DNA from: Quercus robur | Lineage: Eukaryota > Streptophyta > Magnoliopsida > Fagales > Fagaceae | Length of the DNA: 64,000 nucleotides | Reading direction: 5' to 3' | Assembly: GCF_932294415.1 (NCBI RefSeq) | Contig: NC_065536.1 | Span: forward strand, 49,600,354 to 49,664,353 | In this document: piece after piece, positions 36,643 to 52,612 of the stretch | How the letters are laid out: the number at the start of each line of letters is the position of its first letter | How positions within the stretch are numbered: the first letter of the stretch is position 1 | Program-made: the position numbers and the translations under genes | The notes under the pieces: generated by a model | Seen by the model: only the letters and a program-made list of their open reading frames with translations | Database searches by the model: none | What the model was told of the DNA's origin: nothing

Positions 36643-38975
36643 TGTTGAGGGTTCTTTTTACGTTTCTTGTACCTTAGACACGCGTCTTTATGTTATTGGA
36701 CAATGCTTAGTCTAGGCTTTTTCTAAGAAGGAAGTTGGGTCTGGCGCTCTGCAGAATAAGCTCCAAAGTACCATTCTGCCACTACTAGTTTATGCGCAAA
36801 CATTGAGTCCAAGTCCAAGGAAAGACGTTGCAAAGTGAGCTTAACCTCTGTTTCTGCCATAGAAGGAAATTTCTCCAGTTTCTGCCATGGGACTAACTTT
36901 TCTGTTTTGCGGTAAAACTTTTTGCTGTGCAATAAAACTTTCTACTGTGCAGTAAAACCTTCTGCTGTGCAGTAAAATCTTCTGCTGTACAGTAAAACTT
37001 TCTGCTATGCAATAACACCTTCTACTGTGTAGTAAAACTTTCTGCACTTTTTTGCAACGTGAATGACTACTTTTCATTTTTTACTGCAGAAATACTTTTC
37101 TACTTCCTGCACATAAATAAATCTAAAACTCAAAAAAATAACCAATCAAGCAAATGTTAGTTTACATGGGTTAGCATATTCTCAAATATATACATACTTA
37201 TATTCGTATATGTACTTATACGTATTCATATATACATATATAAAATATATTTTGCAGAACATGAGATACAATGTAATGTATATATACTTATGGCAGGATA
37301 ATGATTAGTTCGTGTCAAAAGTAAAACACATAATAACAAAGAAATAAGAAAACTTCAGCGGAAAAGGTTTAGCTAGTATAATAGCTAACATGGTAAATAT
37401 AATAAAAAGGTGCTATAGCAGAATAACTAGTACAGCAAATAAAGATACCACAGCAGGACAACTGATGCAGTAAACGTAATATAAAATGTGCTATAGTAGA
37501 ATAACTAAATACAATAGTTATAAGTTCTAAAGAGTAAAACAAAATATATTTGCAATCAAAATCAAATATTGAATCTCCCCATAGAAAAAGTAAACCAAGA
37601 AGGAACCCAAACCCCAACTTGAACAACCTTGTCATAGGCTTTTGCTATCAAAGTTATGCATTTTGAAGAATAGGCCTAAATGGCTACTGACTACTACTTT
37701 TAGGGGATTTCAAAGAGTAGGTTTGCTAAAAGAGAGGGAAAAGATGGTCTATTGATGCATGCCCCTATTCCTGTAATGTTTTCTCTCTTCGTTTTACCAC
37801 TTTTTTTCTTTCTTTCTCTCTGTTCTTTTACTCTTAGTTTCTTACTACTCTCTTGCTATGAGTTGTTCCCCCTTTGATCTTTTCTTTTCTTGGGTCTCTA
37901 TCTCTAGGTGACTCTCTCTTTCTAAGTGCCTCCCTTAGGTGCTTCCCCCCTTAGATGCTTCCCCCTTTACATCCATGGCTACCTCCTCCTTTTATAACGA
38001 ACAGATTCAATAGGATTTCTCTATTTTACCCATAAGGCTTCACCAACTGTTTTTGGCTTGTTGTGGGCATTCCTTCAGTATGCACACCAACCCATTAGTT
38101 GCCCGGCCACTACCTCTACTCAGAATACATTTGCTGCACCACTACTCATTTCGTGACAAAATACCCTTTTGTTTTTTCTTGCTATATACCTCTAACTTTA
38201 GGTTCAAATGGATAAAGATTGGGCTATCTCATTACTTAGCTCTATGGCATGCATCAAATAGTCTCAACCATTTACTACTTTTGGGTAAGATATCATCCCA
38301 ACAGGATATATTCCCAAAAGAAGTTATGGTTGAAAACCAAATATAAACCCCTTTTCCCCCCACCACCAAACCACACACTCTAAATCCCCTTGACCGTGGG
38401 CCCTCCTCCCTTATATTGACTGGGTACATGTTAGTGATGCTCCAGCCCTTGTGTGCTTGTTTCACTATTTTCTATTTTTGTCATCTTTCATTCCCACGTC
38501 GTTTCTGCCGTAGCAAATTAGTTTTGTTTTGTTTTGCTGCATGTCTCTGTCTTATTTCTTCATACGTTTCTTGCTATGTTTGTCATTTCCTTTAGTTTGG
38601 CTTTTCTTTTCTTCACATGTTTCCTGCTGCTGACACTTCCTGTTGTTCCTTGTTTCTTTTCATCATGCTTTTTCATATTAGTTTTCACACCTATCCTTTT
38701 ATACAAAAGGATTTGGGCCTTTGTGGGCTAAATAATGTTGGCTGGATCAAAAGGGTCTTGGGCCCAATCCGTCTTTATCTGCTAAAGCCATTCTGCTGGA
38801 GAACTGTATTCTGCGGCAAAACTGTATTCTACTGCAAATCACTTTCCCTTGCATTTCTTTCTTTGGACCTCTATTGCTCTTTGGTCTTCTTAGTGAGTCT
38901 TTAGGCCTTGCTTTTCATTGGGCTTTCTTTCGTATGGGCCTTTGGGTATGGATTTACAAAAAATGGACATCAACA
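36643..38975. mobile_element. Solo LTR of 2.3 kb, 5-bp duplication AATAG
   Basis: It starts TGTTGAGGG and ends CATCAACA, so the ends are perfect inverted TGTTGA/TCAACA. Flanks are AATAG at 36638-36642 and 38976-38980. No second LTR or internal region is present. Its right half is homologous to 51180-51400 in another solo LTR (shared CCCCACCACCAAACCA, TATTGACTGGGTAC-like words). Its short open frames are not genes. Confidence 0.85.
36901..37045. repeat. 20-bp minisatellite in the solo LTR
   Basis: Seven copies of a 20-bp unit (consensus TCTGCTGTGCAGTAAAACTT) follow one another without gaps, each with one to four changes. Confidence 0.92.
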
Positions 38976-39026
38976 AATAGCAATTGGGGTTTGCACCCCC
39001 AATATTAGTGCTCTTATAAGTTTGTT

Positions 39027-39027
39027 T

Positions 39028-39065
<38 letters not shown>
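39027..39065. repeat. Poly-T run of about 39 bases
   Basis: An uninterrupted T run in the RPL17 upstream spacer (38981-39340). This spacer otherwise shows no feature. Confidence 0.9.
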
Positions 39066-39069
<4 letters not shown>

Positions 39070-39352
39070 ATATGGCCATGATCTATCATTACGTGCAACT
39101 ATCTCCACTCTAGAAAGAAGAAAAAAAAATACGCCAATAAATACTTGAAAATAGGCTTTCCACATATCATAGGTTTGGTTCAAAACAATGATTTTTATCA
39201 GCTGTAGCAAAGAAGAGGAAAGAAACTTTATAGAAGTCGAAGTAGGAAGTTTATGAATAAAGAAAGGGTCCTAATTAAAAGAAAAAGCAGGGCTAAGATC
39301 AATTAAGTGAGCTTTTGGTCCGAAACAATATTTGGTAGGTGCGAACACTTTA

Positions 39353-39463
39353 GGCCCAGATAGTTAGTCACATCTGGGCCCAAATAAAGGCCCAAATAAA
39401 GGCCACCACGGCATTAGGTTTTAGGAGGAGGACTAGGGTTTCATATTTCACCCTCTATAATAA
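39353..39463 (+). promoter_or_regulatory. RPL17 promoter: site II motifs, telo-box, TATA-like
   Basis: GGCCCA/TGGGCC site II motifs lie at 39353-39358, 39375-39380 and 39389-39394. A telo-box (TAGGGTTT, reverse of AAACCCTA) lies at 39434-39441, and a TATAATAA near 39456. Site II plus telo-box is the known signature of plant ribosomal protein promoters, which follow growth and TCP-factor control. The start codon is about 100 bases further. Confidence 0.75.
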
Positions 39464-39561
39464 GACTCTTAACGCCTCCTCTTTCTTTCTCTTCCTCTGC
39501 AAGAGCTAACCCATCTAAACAATTCCAAGAGCTTCACTCAGAGGCGCACAGATCAGCCGCC

Positions 39562-42958
<3,397 letters not shown>

Positions 42959-43555
42959 GTGGCTGGTGTTGTAGAACTGATAATTGAATGGCCATCTCGA
43001 GTTTCTTGCTGCTGCCCTTTTGCCTGTCAATGGGGAGTTTTGTTGCTTGTCGTATAGAATGAGCTGTTATTTAGATTATTTGGACGGCTTGTTGTTTTTT
43101 TCAAACTATATTTAGTCTTTAAGTGAAATTTTTCTTGAAGATTTTGTGATTGGAAGCCTAAGAATGCAGGAGTTTATATACATTGTTTTTTTTATTAGAT
43201 GCATTTTATCCATGGCCATCGTTGCAATTTTTGGTTGTTTAGTGGTCAAATTTCGTTAATTTGTTGTACTTATCTTTATTTGCCCTATGTGTTTTACCAC
43301 AGCTGGTTCATCGTACCATTTCATCAAATATTTATAAAGGATTCTTGGAGAACAACTTGACGTGTTAATTTACCCATAAAATTAATTTGCATAATACAAA
43401 ATAAAATAACAATAACGACATAAAAGGATATATGTTGTTTTATATGAATAAAAATAAATTACTTAATAAAACAAAAATGAAAATAAAAAAGTTTTGTAAA
43501 AAAAGTTGAAGTTATTATTTGATTTATTTTTATGTTTTATGTTTTATGTTTTATT
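42959..43555. other. RPL17 3' region and spacer
   Basis: The 3' untranslated region is likely to extend about 200 bases past the stop. After that the sequence is AT-rich with no gene I can see. Confidence 0.45.
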
Positions 43556-43801
43556 TATGTTACCATTTAAGGGGTTTTTCTTGTTTGGGTTTTTTATTTT
43601 TTTGTTCAAAAATGTCCCTACATCTTTATGTTTAAATAAAGACAAAATTAATGGACAATCTAGTAAAAATATAATTTTAACTTCACTAAAATATTGTTTA
43701 AAAAGTAGTATTATTCTTTTGTTGATTTTTAAATTGTTTTATTTATTTATAAATTAGATTTTCAAAATGAAAATTATATATATATATAATTAAAACACAA
43801 G

Positions 43802-43834
<33 letters not shown>

Positions 43835-43875
43835 TATTTCATTACAAGTGCAAAGTGCGTATGGCACAAGACTAG
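43556..43875 (+). mobile_element. Small Helitron-like element
   Basis: The right end reads GTGCGTATGGCACAAGACTAG followed by T, as in Helitron 3' ends (hairpin then CTAG/CTRR before T). The left part (TTTAAGGGGTTTTTCTTGTTTGGG, then CCCTACATCTTTATGTTTAA) is alike to the start of the larger Helitron at 49424. The very 5' end is degenerate. An (AT)n run lies at about 43810-43836. No coding capacity. Confidence 0.5.
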
Positions 43876-44091
43876 TTCTCAATAATTGTTTTGGAGTATC
43901 AGGCTAGCTGTATTTCCAAGGAACAATAATTAGGTATCTAAATTCTAAATACCCCCATGGATCAAGCTTGGGACGTCTTCCTTTATTTCACAGACTTTTG
44001 ATGGCAACACTGTCCATCACATTCTACAAAACCCTACCTACCCAATAATCCAACCCAGCCAACAGAGTCCCTTTAAACTCCTCTTACGCTC

Positions 44092-44118
44092 CTCTCTCTC
44101 TCTCTCTCTCTCTCTCTC
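44092..44118. repeat. (CT)n microsatellite
   Basis: About 13 perfect CT units in the spacer 43876-45180. This spacer is otherwise without recognisable genes. Confidence 0.9.
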
Positions 44119-45179
44119 AACTTCTCTTTTAAGTTTGGATGCTACCTCATAACTCCTCTTAAATTCTTCAAATTCATTCATACTCCTTGATCACTACTTC
44201 TCTCAAATCCATTTAACACCAAGAACCAGCTTTCTCTCAAATCACATAAATTCTTAGATCTTCCCTAACTTCCCCTCTGCTTGCCTAATCCTCATTAATC
44301 CTTATAATTCCTCAGCCATAGCTTATTATACATGGAACTTTCATATAAAAGATCTTCTTCAGCTTCAATCATGTAGTCACTATGAGTTGCTTTTCTCTTC
44401 AACTTGTTCATTGAGATTTAACTAGTTTATAATAGTGTTGAGAGAAACAAAGAGAAGAGAATAGAGACAAATGAACAAAAAAGAGTATGCGGAAACTAAA
44501 GATAAATCAACGGTAAGTAGAGGGAGTTTTCTCTCTCCTTAAATTAAATAATATATTTTTATTGTACAATTTAGTGAGCCATCACTTAAAAAAAAAAAAA
44601 AAAAACACATACACGTACCAAATACAATTATGTTTTTTCACTCTCAAAAATATGTTATTAGAAACATGATACTAAACACATATTTCTCATTATGAATACC
44701 TACACATGTTTTTACAATACTTTTTAAATACAATTTTCACATCATTTTGAATATCGATATTTAAACACCACTACCCAAAAGATCCATGAGAGATTTAAAA
44801 TGCTTCTATGGAAAATTGCATTACCCTCACCAAGGAGGCCTTGAATAGGAGATGGCCTTAAGGTGATCTTAGCTGTGCACTTTGCAATCACCACACTTGA
44901 GCATCTCATTATTACATTGCTCATACACTCTCGCCACATGTTATTTCACAGCTTGGCCCATCAACCTTTCAAAGTTAGGATATATGAATACAAATGATAT
45001 TGTGAAATGCTTGATATATCCATCTAGATCTTTGAAAATACCAGACAAGGAAAGACAAATTTTCACATTGTTTGCCTCTATTCTTATAAACAATAGATAG
45101 TGTTCGAAACCAATTTTTTTTATTTTTTTTCCAAATACCTCTTCAAACTCTAAACATACATCTTAGGCAATCAATAAAT

Positions 45180-45655
45180 CCTACTACGAACCCCTCGCAG
45201 CTTGGTTTGCAATGAAGTTCGTACCCTGGCTTCCTCTTGGATCCCTCCTCCTCTTGGCTGGATGAAGATTAACTTTGATATCTCTATTAGACTTGGTTTC
45301 TCCATAGCTGCCGCAGTCTTCGCTTAATCATCCTTGTTGCCTCCCTCTGATTCCTAGATTGGTGATGTTCATGCAGCACTTTTGGCTCTCAAGTTATCAG
45401 TTCATCATCAATTGTCTTTTTGTATTATTCGAAGGTGATTCTAAACCTGTGATTGAGGCTCTCCAACAACCCTCACCTCCAAATTTTCTTATTCCTTTCA
45501 AACCTACTGTTTGGGCTTCCATTAGTTCCCAATCCTGTTGGGATTTTTGTTATTGTATCCAAACTTATTAATTATTTGGCCCACAATATTACCGGTTGGG
45601 CTACTCATTATAAATGGGATGGGCTTATAAACATCTCTTCTCTTCCTGATTAGAT
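45180..45655 (+). pseudogene. RNase H-like domain fragment from a LINE
   Basis: One frame reads PPPLGWMKINFDISIRLG, the start of plant RNase H-like (RVT_3) domains at the end of LINE-type proteins. After frameshifts, FEGDSKPVIEAL and then LAHNITGWATHY and SSLP appear, in the order expected for that domain. At least two frameshifts and several stops are present. It is a decayed transposon fragment. Confidence 0.65.
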
Positions 45656-46730
45656 CACTTTCTCGAGTTCTAATTTTTTAAGTTCTAAAAATAGAGTTAG
45701 ATATATCATTTACCTATAATAATAATTTTTTTTAAAAATTAATATTCTAGTATTGTGTCATTGAACAGTTTTTTATCCTTTTAAAATTTGGGGCAATTCT
45801 TACATGGTTCCGAAGTACTACTCCAAAACTATATATCTTACATGATTCCGGAGCACTACTCCAAAACTATATAAGTGTTTTCTTAAAGTCTGTGTGATGA
45901 TTGGTCTATTCAATATCGAAACATTTATCTTCGTAATTCATGTATTTTTTAGGTCAAATTTCTAGGAACCACGGGTGAAGGTGTGGGTAGGAGTTGCCAT
46001 TGCGTGGAAAGGCAATTGGCCGCTAGCTCTTTGTAATGCCTATTTTCCTCAACTTCCCTCTAACCAGTTCTCTGTGTCACGTAAAAGGACATGCTAGTTT
46101 GCCACTGGAGGATATGAATAAGAAAATTTATCCAGCAAAAGGAACAAGTGCAATTGTCAAAATAGTGGAGAAGAGAAAGGAAATACAAAGCCGAAGGATA
46201 AACAGTGAAGCAACGCCGGAGAGAGAAGGACAAGGCAGTTCAGATTTGAAAAGGAGAGAGCTTCTATAAAGCTGTGTGGGAGCCTGGGAGGTATAAGGTT
46301 CTATAGAAGAAACGCAGAAAAATGATGCTTCATGCTTTTGATGTTAACAACGATTTCTAAGTTACAATATTCTCTTCCTTATATTTCCAGCTGAAAATAC
46401 CAGCTACTCCTAGCGCATGGACTTGAAACATGGTGGACCCCTTTTATTTAGATCCTTCTTATCCTAAACATTCATTAAGGGCCGTTTCATTAATAATAAT
46501 AAAAATAAAAAAAATCTTGGAAACAAAGGGGAAAAACAAAGAGATAAGAATACTTAAACTGAGTTAATTCAATAACCAGGAAAGCTAAAGCTAAAATCTT
46601 GATTTAGTCTGAAGCACCTGAAAACAAGAGCCTGGGATTAGGTTGTCTAAATTCTCAGCTTTGAATCCTTTGATGCATAAAAAGTAAAACGCGTGGCTGA
46701 ATGTGAAAGCGCCCAAAAGTAATAGTGATG
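45656..46730. other. Spacer before the U4 gene
   Basis: A short tandem duplication lies at 45804-45871: CATG(A/G)TTCCG, then ACTACTCCAAAACTATAT, twice. An open frame at 46036-46269 is highly charged, but I could not assign it. Confidence 0.4.
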
Positions 46731-46736
46731 CGAGGC

Positions 46737-46788
46737 CTCCCACATCGATAGCGGAGAGAAGAGCGCGAGGCCTAATTGATTATAAAAT
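46737..46788 (+). promoter_or_regulatory. USE and TATA box of the U4 snRNA gene
   Basis: The upstream sequence element CTCCCACATCG (46737-46747) matches the plant snRNA consensus RTCCCACATCG at ten of eleven positions. TATAAAAT starts at 46781, 33 bases after it. The 33-base spacing is the Pol II type; Pol III genes such as U6 have about ten bases fewer. The RNA start follows 33 bases after the TATA start. Confidence 0.88.
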
Positions 46789-46813
46789 GAGAGGGAGGCG
46801 GAAAGAGCACTTC

Positions 46814-46967
46814 ATCTTTGCGCTTGGGGCAATGACGCAGCTAGTGAGGTTCTAACCGAGGCGCGTCTATTGCTGGTTGAAAACTATTTCCAAACCCCCT
46901 CTTAGGCCTAAGTTCAGCTTAGGCCTTCGAGAATTTCTGGAAGGGCTCCCTTTGGGGTAAAGCCCTA
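46814..46967 (+). ncRNA. U4: U4 spliceosomal snRNA
   Basis: It starts ATCTTTGCGCTTGGGGCAAT, the plant U4 5' end that pairs with U6. The 5' stem-loop region (CTAACCGAGGCGCG) and CTATTGCTGGTTGAAAACT follow. An internal perfect hairpin AGGCCTAAG/CTTAGGCCT comes next, then the Sm site AATTTCTGG and the terminal hairpin AGGGCT/AGCCCT. The length of about 154 nt is the family norm. U4 pairs with U6 and releases it during spliceosome activation. All parts and signals are intact, so I take it as a working gene rather than one of the common snRNA pseudogenes. Confidence 0.92.
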
Positions 46968-46981
46968 CAACTCTAGTTCAA
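46968..46981 (+). terminator. snRNA 3' box
   Basis: CA, five bases, then AGTTCAA (46975-46981) fits the plant snRNA 3'-end signal CA-N(3-10)-AGTNNAA, directly after the U4 coding part. Confidence 0.8.
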
Positions 46982-48404
46982 TATTTATACTGTTTTATAT
47001 AGATTTTCACATATATAATTAAATTATATAAAATCTATTATATTTCTAAATGCGCTAAAATAGCCTATGGTGGGAAAATAAGAATGTAATATTCTCTAGA
47101 AGTAACTAAAATGTAAAAAGGGAAAATTAAAAAATTTCAATATACGAAAGAAATTTGTTTAGATTCACTCTATGAGTATAGATAGTGACAACAACTCAAC
47201 CACCACGAGCAAAACCAGTGTACATCGGATACATTCATAATTACATACATATTGTTACAGGATTTGTACGCCATAAAGAATAACACATACATAAAATTAT
47301 TATTCCAACATAGGGAGAATAATTCATGACAAAAACCGATTCTTAAATAAAGCCTTTTATAGTTTTACATTTCAAATTACCTAGTCAAACTCATGTGCCT
47401 AAAGTGAACCCCCAACCAAAACTACACCCCAAAACCAAATCAAGGCTCATTGCCCAAATCAAACTCATGCCTAGTCAAGAATGACTCCAAACCGTTAAAT
47501 CAACTCCAAACCGTCAAATCATATACAATGACCAAAACCAACCAACTCTTTTTACTTTTGTCGAGTGCACTAAATGAGACAAGTGTTCAAAATTGATCAT
47601 TTGTTCTTATCGTATCAGATTCAATGCATTGGAATACTAGACTCAAGCTAAATTCTCTAGATAAACCCAAAATATAGCACCTTTACTCACTTCACTTTTG
47701 CCAATCATATTGAAACCCCCAACCATCAATTAAGAATCCACATGTTTATAAAAAATAAATAAAAAATAAAAAATCAATTAAGAAATCACACCCAATCAAC
47801 TCCAAAGTTGTCAGCCAAGAAACCCAACATCCATGTCACCTTTACGATGCCACCACATCACTAAATCAAGATCACATTCAAGTTATCTTGCTACTACCTT
47901 TCAAATCCCAAGCTGCCACCATTGGCCAAGCATCATACCATTAACACACCTGAATTAAGCTCGACTTTCTTCCACAAAGAGGAAGCTCCTTGAAAAGTTA
48001 ATCTAATTTTTCATGATTTTTTTAAAAATAAGTATGGTTAATTTAATTCAAATAATGATCAAGGTGTCTCTACTAGAGAAAGAAATGCCAAAAAAAAACT
48101 CTATAAAAATTATAATTATTTCTATACCCAATACAGTTTATGTGGGGTTCATCCTTCCAATTACATAGGTATGGACGTATGGTAATAAATCGGAGTTTTG
48201 TGGGTTTTTCGAATCAATCCAAGCCTAAGTTAGGGTTTGAGTTTTTTTTAAACCCATTAAGGGTGGGTAAAGGTTGGATTTCATACTTTAGGTATCTAAA
48301 TTTTACATTTAAAATAATAAAAGAGACATATTATTAATTTATTTACACAAAACTAGATTATCAATAACAAAGGGGTATTTTGGTTTTTAATAATTTTTTG
48401 AATA
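46982..48404. other. Spacer without recognised gene
   Basis: AT-rich sequence from the U4 gene to the next LTR. I see no coding region, RNA gene or clear repeat. Confidence 0.5.
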
Positions 48405-48409
48405 GTTAC

Positions 48410-49111
48410 TGTAAGGACTCGATTCGTAACGACCCCAAGATAACATTGGGCTCGTACGAAAAGAGGGCTCAAACAATATTATTTGTAGAGCGTGGGTTTG
48501 AAAGACTAGGTCTTGGTCACCGGGTGAGGGTTAGTCATCTTGTTCGTACCGAATTAGGCCGTGTTCGCTCGAGGAATCTTTCTCCTTGAGGCGATCTGGG
48601 AGGCTCTGGTTCTTGACCTTTTTTCCCAGCCTCTTTCTTGGTGCATCAACCTTCACATTATATAGCCCTTCTTGGTTGATCTTAGTCCTCCACTTGTTGA
48701 TCAAGCAGGTGCCTACTCCAGTACCCGTCCCATCAGCTGTCCCTCCTTACTTTTTGTTAGTTGCGATGATCGAAGTCACCTTGTCCAGGTGTCTTTTCTC
48801 ATTAACATGGTCAGGATGTTGGCGGGTGCATTTAATGCGAAGGGGACGCATTTACCCTGAACCAGTTTCGTATCGTACCCCCACGTGGGCCCCATTCTAC
48901 TCGCATCTCCTTCAGGGGGCTTTTTGGGGGCAGCCCTCAACGAGATGTTGCTCTTCCCTTTGAAGTCTTGGAGTGCCGAGGACAAGGTCATCCTCGGCTG
49001 TGTCCCCGACATTTTGGCCTTTCCCCATTCGTCCTCGGCAAATACCCTCCTCGGCACGAGCCCTGGGCCCTAGTAGAGCGTGGACCGGATCATAAGTTCC
49101 CTGGCCCCACA
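48410..49111. mobile_element. Solo LTR, 5-bp duplication GTTAC
   Basis: It starts TGTAAGGACTCG and ends CTGGCCCCACA. GTTAC flanks it at 48405-48409 and 49112-49116. The 702-bp interior has TCCTCGGC motifs, GC-rich for this window. No internal region or second LTR is present, so the element recombined to one LTR. Its open frames on both strands are not genes. Confidence 0.88.
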
Positions 49112-50205
49112 GTTACAACTTATGTGATGTAAATCAATTTATAATGTTATATTTTCAGTATTTTTAGTGATTGCAACCTTATGAATTATCATGACAATTG
49201 GATAGTTATAATGTTTGATTATGTTTCAATTATATATTATAAGTAGTACATAGATTTAATTCAATACTCTTTCTCAAAAAAAAAAAAAAAAGATTTAATT
49301 CAATACTTATTTTGAATATTCAATTTTAGCTCAACTTTTTTTTTTTAGAAGGAATTTTAGCTCAACTTGATCTCCCCCTATTCTCCCAAAAAAAAAAAAC
49401 AATAATAACTTGACCCACTTTTATCTATACTACTATTTAAGGGGTTGCACCTGTTTGGACCGGATTTTTTTGTGTTTCAAAATACCCCTACAGCCTATGT
49501 TTAAGTAGGGGCAAAACTTGAGGATAACAAAGTAAAAATATATCTTTAACTCTCACCTAAAACATTTCCTACAAAATAAGATCACTCTCCCACTAACCCA
49601 CTTCTTTAAAGTAACTATACCTTTGTTATTATTTTTTTCCTTTTAAAAAAAGTTATCTTCAAATCAATTTTTTTTTTTAAACATCCTCAAGTTTATCCAA
49701 AAAAAAAAAACTAAATAGATATATATTACAATTTATTTAAACTATTTTCTTAACTTCTTTTTAAAAATTAAATTAGAAAACCTAATGAAAAAAAAAAAAA
49801 AAGTTATCTACCCTGTTATTAAGGTTTACCCTTTAATTTTTTTTTTTTTTTTTTTTGGTTATCTATTTCATTTTTTTTAAACCCATGTCTAACAATTTCC
49901 CTAAGTGGGTTATTTTATTTTATTTTTTTCACTCTTTTTTTCGTTATCTCTTTTCTTTTTTTTTTCCTTTTCTTTTTTCTCTTTTGAATTCAAGTTTCCC
50001 TTACTCATACTCCCTTTTTTTTTTTTTTTTTCCAAATCAATTCTTCTTTATTTATTATTTTTTATAACAATTCTTCTTCTTTTTTTTAATTATAAAAGTT
50101 CTTCTTTATTTTTCATATAATAAAACTATCGCTATAACTTTTCATCCATGTCCCTTAAATTTAAACACTACTGCTCTCCTGTTAGTTTTCAAATTGCTAA
50201 TCGTG

Positions 50206-52125
50206 TGTAGGGGCCTTTTTTTGCGTATTGTGCGTTGGGCTGGGTTGCCTCCTGCGGTAATAGGCCCGAATGTTTCTGAGTAAGGGAGTTGAGACCGGTC
50301 CAACTGTAATTCAACTTGGGCCGGTTTGTGCACAAACTATGCCTCATCTGCCAGGAGTAGGCTTACGGCAAGCAAAATTGCTTCAGATGAGTTACGGCAG
50401 TCAGATATAATAATAATAACAAAACTGAATACTCTGACTATTTAATAAAAAATGGCCAAGTAATCCCTACTTATAAAACATAATTACAGTCGTGATAATG
50501 TCATTTACAAAGAAAGTAAAGGAAAAAGAAAATAATATGAACTAATCAAGAATGGGCATAAAGTCAAGTTTTAAGTTTGGTCCGCAGAAGCAAAACCAAA
50601 GAAGGGAGAACGCCTCCTCTCAATGCAAATAATCTACCAGGAAAAGATCCTGCCGTGGGGATTAATGGATTTGAGGGAGTCAGACCTGAATGGTTAATGC
50701 CCAAAAGGAATCATTGTTATGTTTTGGAAGAGAGCAGGATTTGAAGGGAGAGAGAGGGAAATTGACCTACTGGTACATGCTTATTGTATTATCTCTCTTT
50801 TTTTCCTCACTTTCCTCTCTTCTTTCCTCTGTTTTCTCTCTTATCTTTTTCTTTTCTTTCTCTTGTTTTCTTTTACTCTGCTTTCTTTTACTCCGTGAAT
50901 ACCCTCTATTTTTCAATCCCGTTTTCAGGGCACGGCAAGGGTCCTTTTATAGTGCCTGCCGTGACCAGTTTTTTACCACTTTGCCCCTTAACCACTTTTG
51001 TCTGGTCTGGGCGTACTTTCCAACCACCAAAGGGTTTGTCTGTGTGCCACTCACCCTTGCCAGACAAAGGCAGGTTTGTTTCATTCGTCAGTCCACCTAA
51101 CACTCTTACCTGCCACAGCATAAATGCTTTCTCTCTCTTTCCCTCAAGGCATGCACCTAACGGTTCCCCTCTCAACCTTATCTCTTTTGGGTGGTCTGTC
51201 ATCCCAGCAGGACGTACCTCCCAAAAGGGCTTGGGCAGGAGCCACAAAATAAGTCTTTTCCCCTCTCCCCACCACCAAACCATACCCCTTTTATCTCTTA
51301 CCTCTGGCCCATGACCCCACCACGTCCCCATATTGGCTGGGTACAGGCTGGTGGTGCTTGGGTCTTATGTGTGCTTTCCTTTCAGATATGTCCAAAAATG
51401 TGCCTGCTGCTCATGCGTTTACCGTGATCTGGAGGCTCGCCGTCCGTGTTTTTTGACCTCTTATGTGGGCTTTTCTTTGTTTTCCCGCTCCATTCAAAAG
51501 CTGGACTTTGTCTAATGATGGGTCTTACATTTCTTTGGCCCACTCTTGGTTTTCTTTATTTCTTGCAATGTTGTACTGTTATTCCTGCCGTAATAACTTA
51601 ATCTTGCTAGGCCTCTTTTGGGCCAGCCGTTTATTCCTTCTCTTAGTGGTTTGACATGGCCACTATTTTGCTTTTACTTATGGGCGCCTATGTCCCTTTG
51701 GGCATCCACGGCCCGTTTGCTTTCTTTGGGTTTCCTCGGCCCATTTGCTAATTCCACACTCTCATGAGCTTTTTACTAACTTCATTGGGCTTCCCTGACC
51801 CAATAACCTTATTCTTATCCTTGGGGGTTTATGCGCCTGCCATAAACTTCTTACTTTCTTAGTTTACATTACACTGGGCCTACGGCGGCCCTTTCTCGCT
51901 TTTCTACCCCATACACTGCCCATGGGATGCTATTTCTTTCTTTCCGGGCTTCTTTGAGCCCACTTGCCTTTTCAAGACCCATTTGTTTATTCCTTGGGTC
52001 TGTGATCCATTATTCCTGCCGCTTAAGCCTAATGGTTTTTTGCTATCTATTTTGTCAATTCCTTGTTGCCCTTATTATTGGGCTTTCTTTCTTTCTGCCT
52101 GGGCTCTCACAAATGGCCCTCAACA
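50206..52125. mobile_element. Solo LTR of 1.9 kb inside the Helitron
   Basis: It starts TGTAGGGGCC and ends GGCCCTCAACA. The flanks are TCGTG (50201-50205) and CCGTG (52126-52130), four of five alike. It is homologous to the solo LTR at 36643-38975 over the CATCCCAGCAGGA to TATTGGCTGGGTAC region. The start is uncertain by two bases. No coding region; the open frames are in C/T-rich LTR sequence. Confidence 0.7.
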
Positions 52126-52470
52126 CCGTGTCACCACAATTTGGTTGGATCATTTTTCTAAATGGAAACTCCCACGTAAAACACTATCTACAAAATAGGA
52201 CCACACTCACGTTGATTTTCAAACTCAAATTGCTTCTTCTTCAGTTCTCCAATTCTCTCAATTCTGTTAGTCTTCTTTTCACCATTATCATCATTTTTTC
52301 TATTTGCTCTACTCAAATTTACTTTTGCTCAACAGTATGTGTATGTCAATATACTTTGGTCTTTTCTATTTTAATTTTCTAATTCATGAACAACTTCTTA
52401 TTTTCTAGAAACAAATCAAATATTTGTTTCACATATTTCAACCTCACCATTAATTTCTTTCACATATTTC

Positions 52471-52612
52471 TTCAAGGAATGTGCACTGGGGTGCCTATCT
52501 TTAAGATTTTTGTATTTAAACTTCAAGGAACATGCACTGGGGTGTTTATCTTCAAGATTTTGGTATAACTTCAAGGAACTTGCACTAGGGTGTTGATCTT
52601 CAAGATTTTCGT
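52471..52612. repeat. Tandem repeat, three copies
   Basis: CTTCAAGGAA(T/C)(G/A)TGCACTGGGGTG, then TCTTCAAGATTTT, is repeated three times with unit lengths of about 45-55 bases, starting near 52471, 52522 and 52568. Confidence 0.8.

Noticed and set aside
46036-46269. Charged 77-residue open frame upstream of U4
   Set aside because: No family match, splice context or promoter that I can support. It may be an exon of a decayed gene.
48380-49073. Several open frames in GC-richer DNA
   Set aside because: They lie inside a solo LTR with a clear target duplication.
50690-52382. Hydrophobic open frames of 136 to 176 residues
   Set aside because: They are C/T-rich LTR sequence on the plus strand; the Phe/Leu/Ser content follows from base composition.
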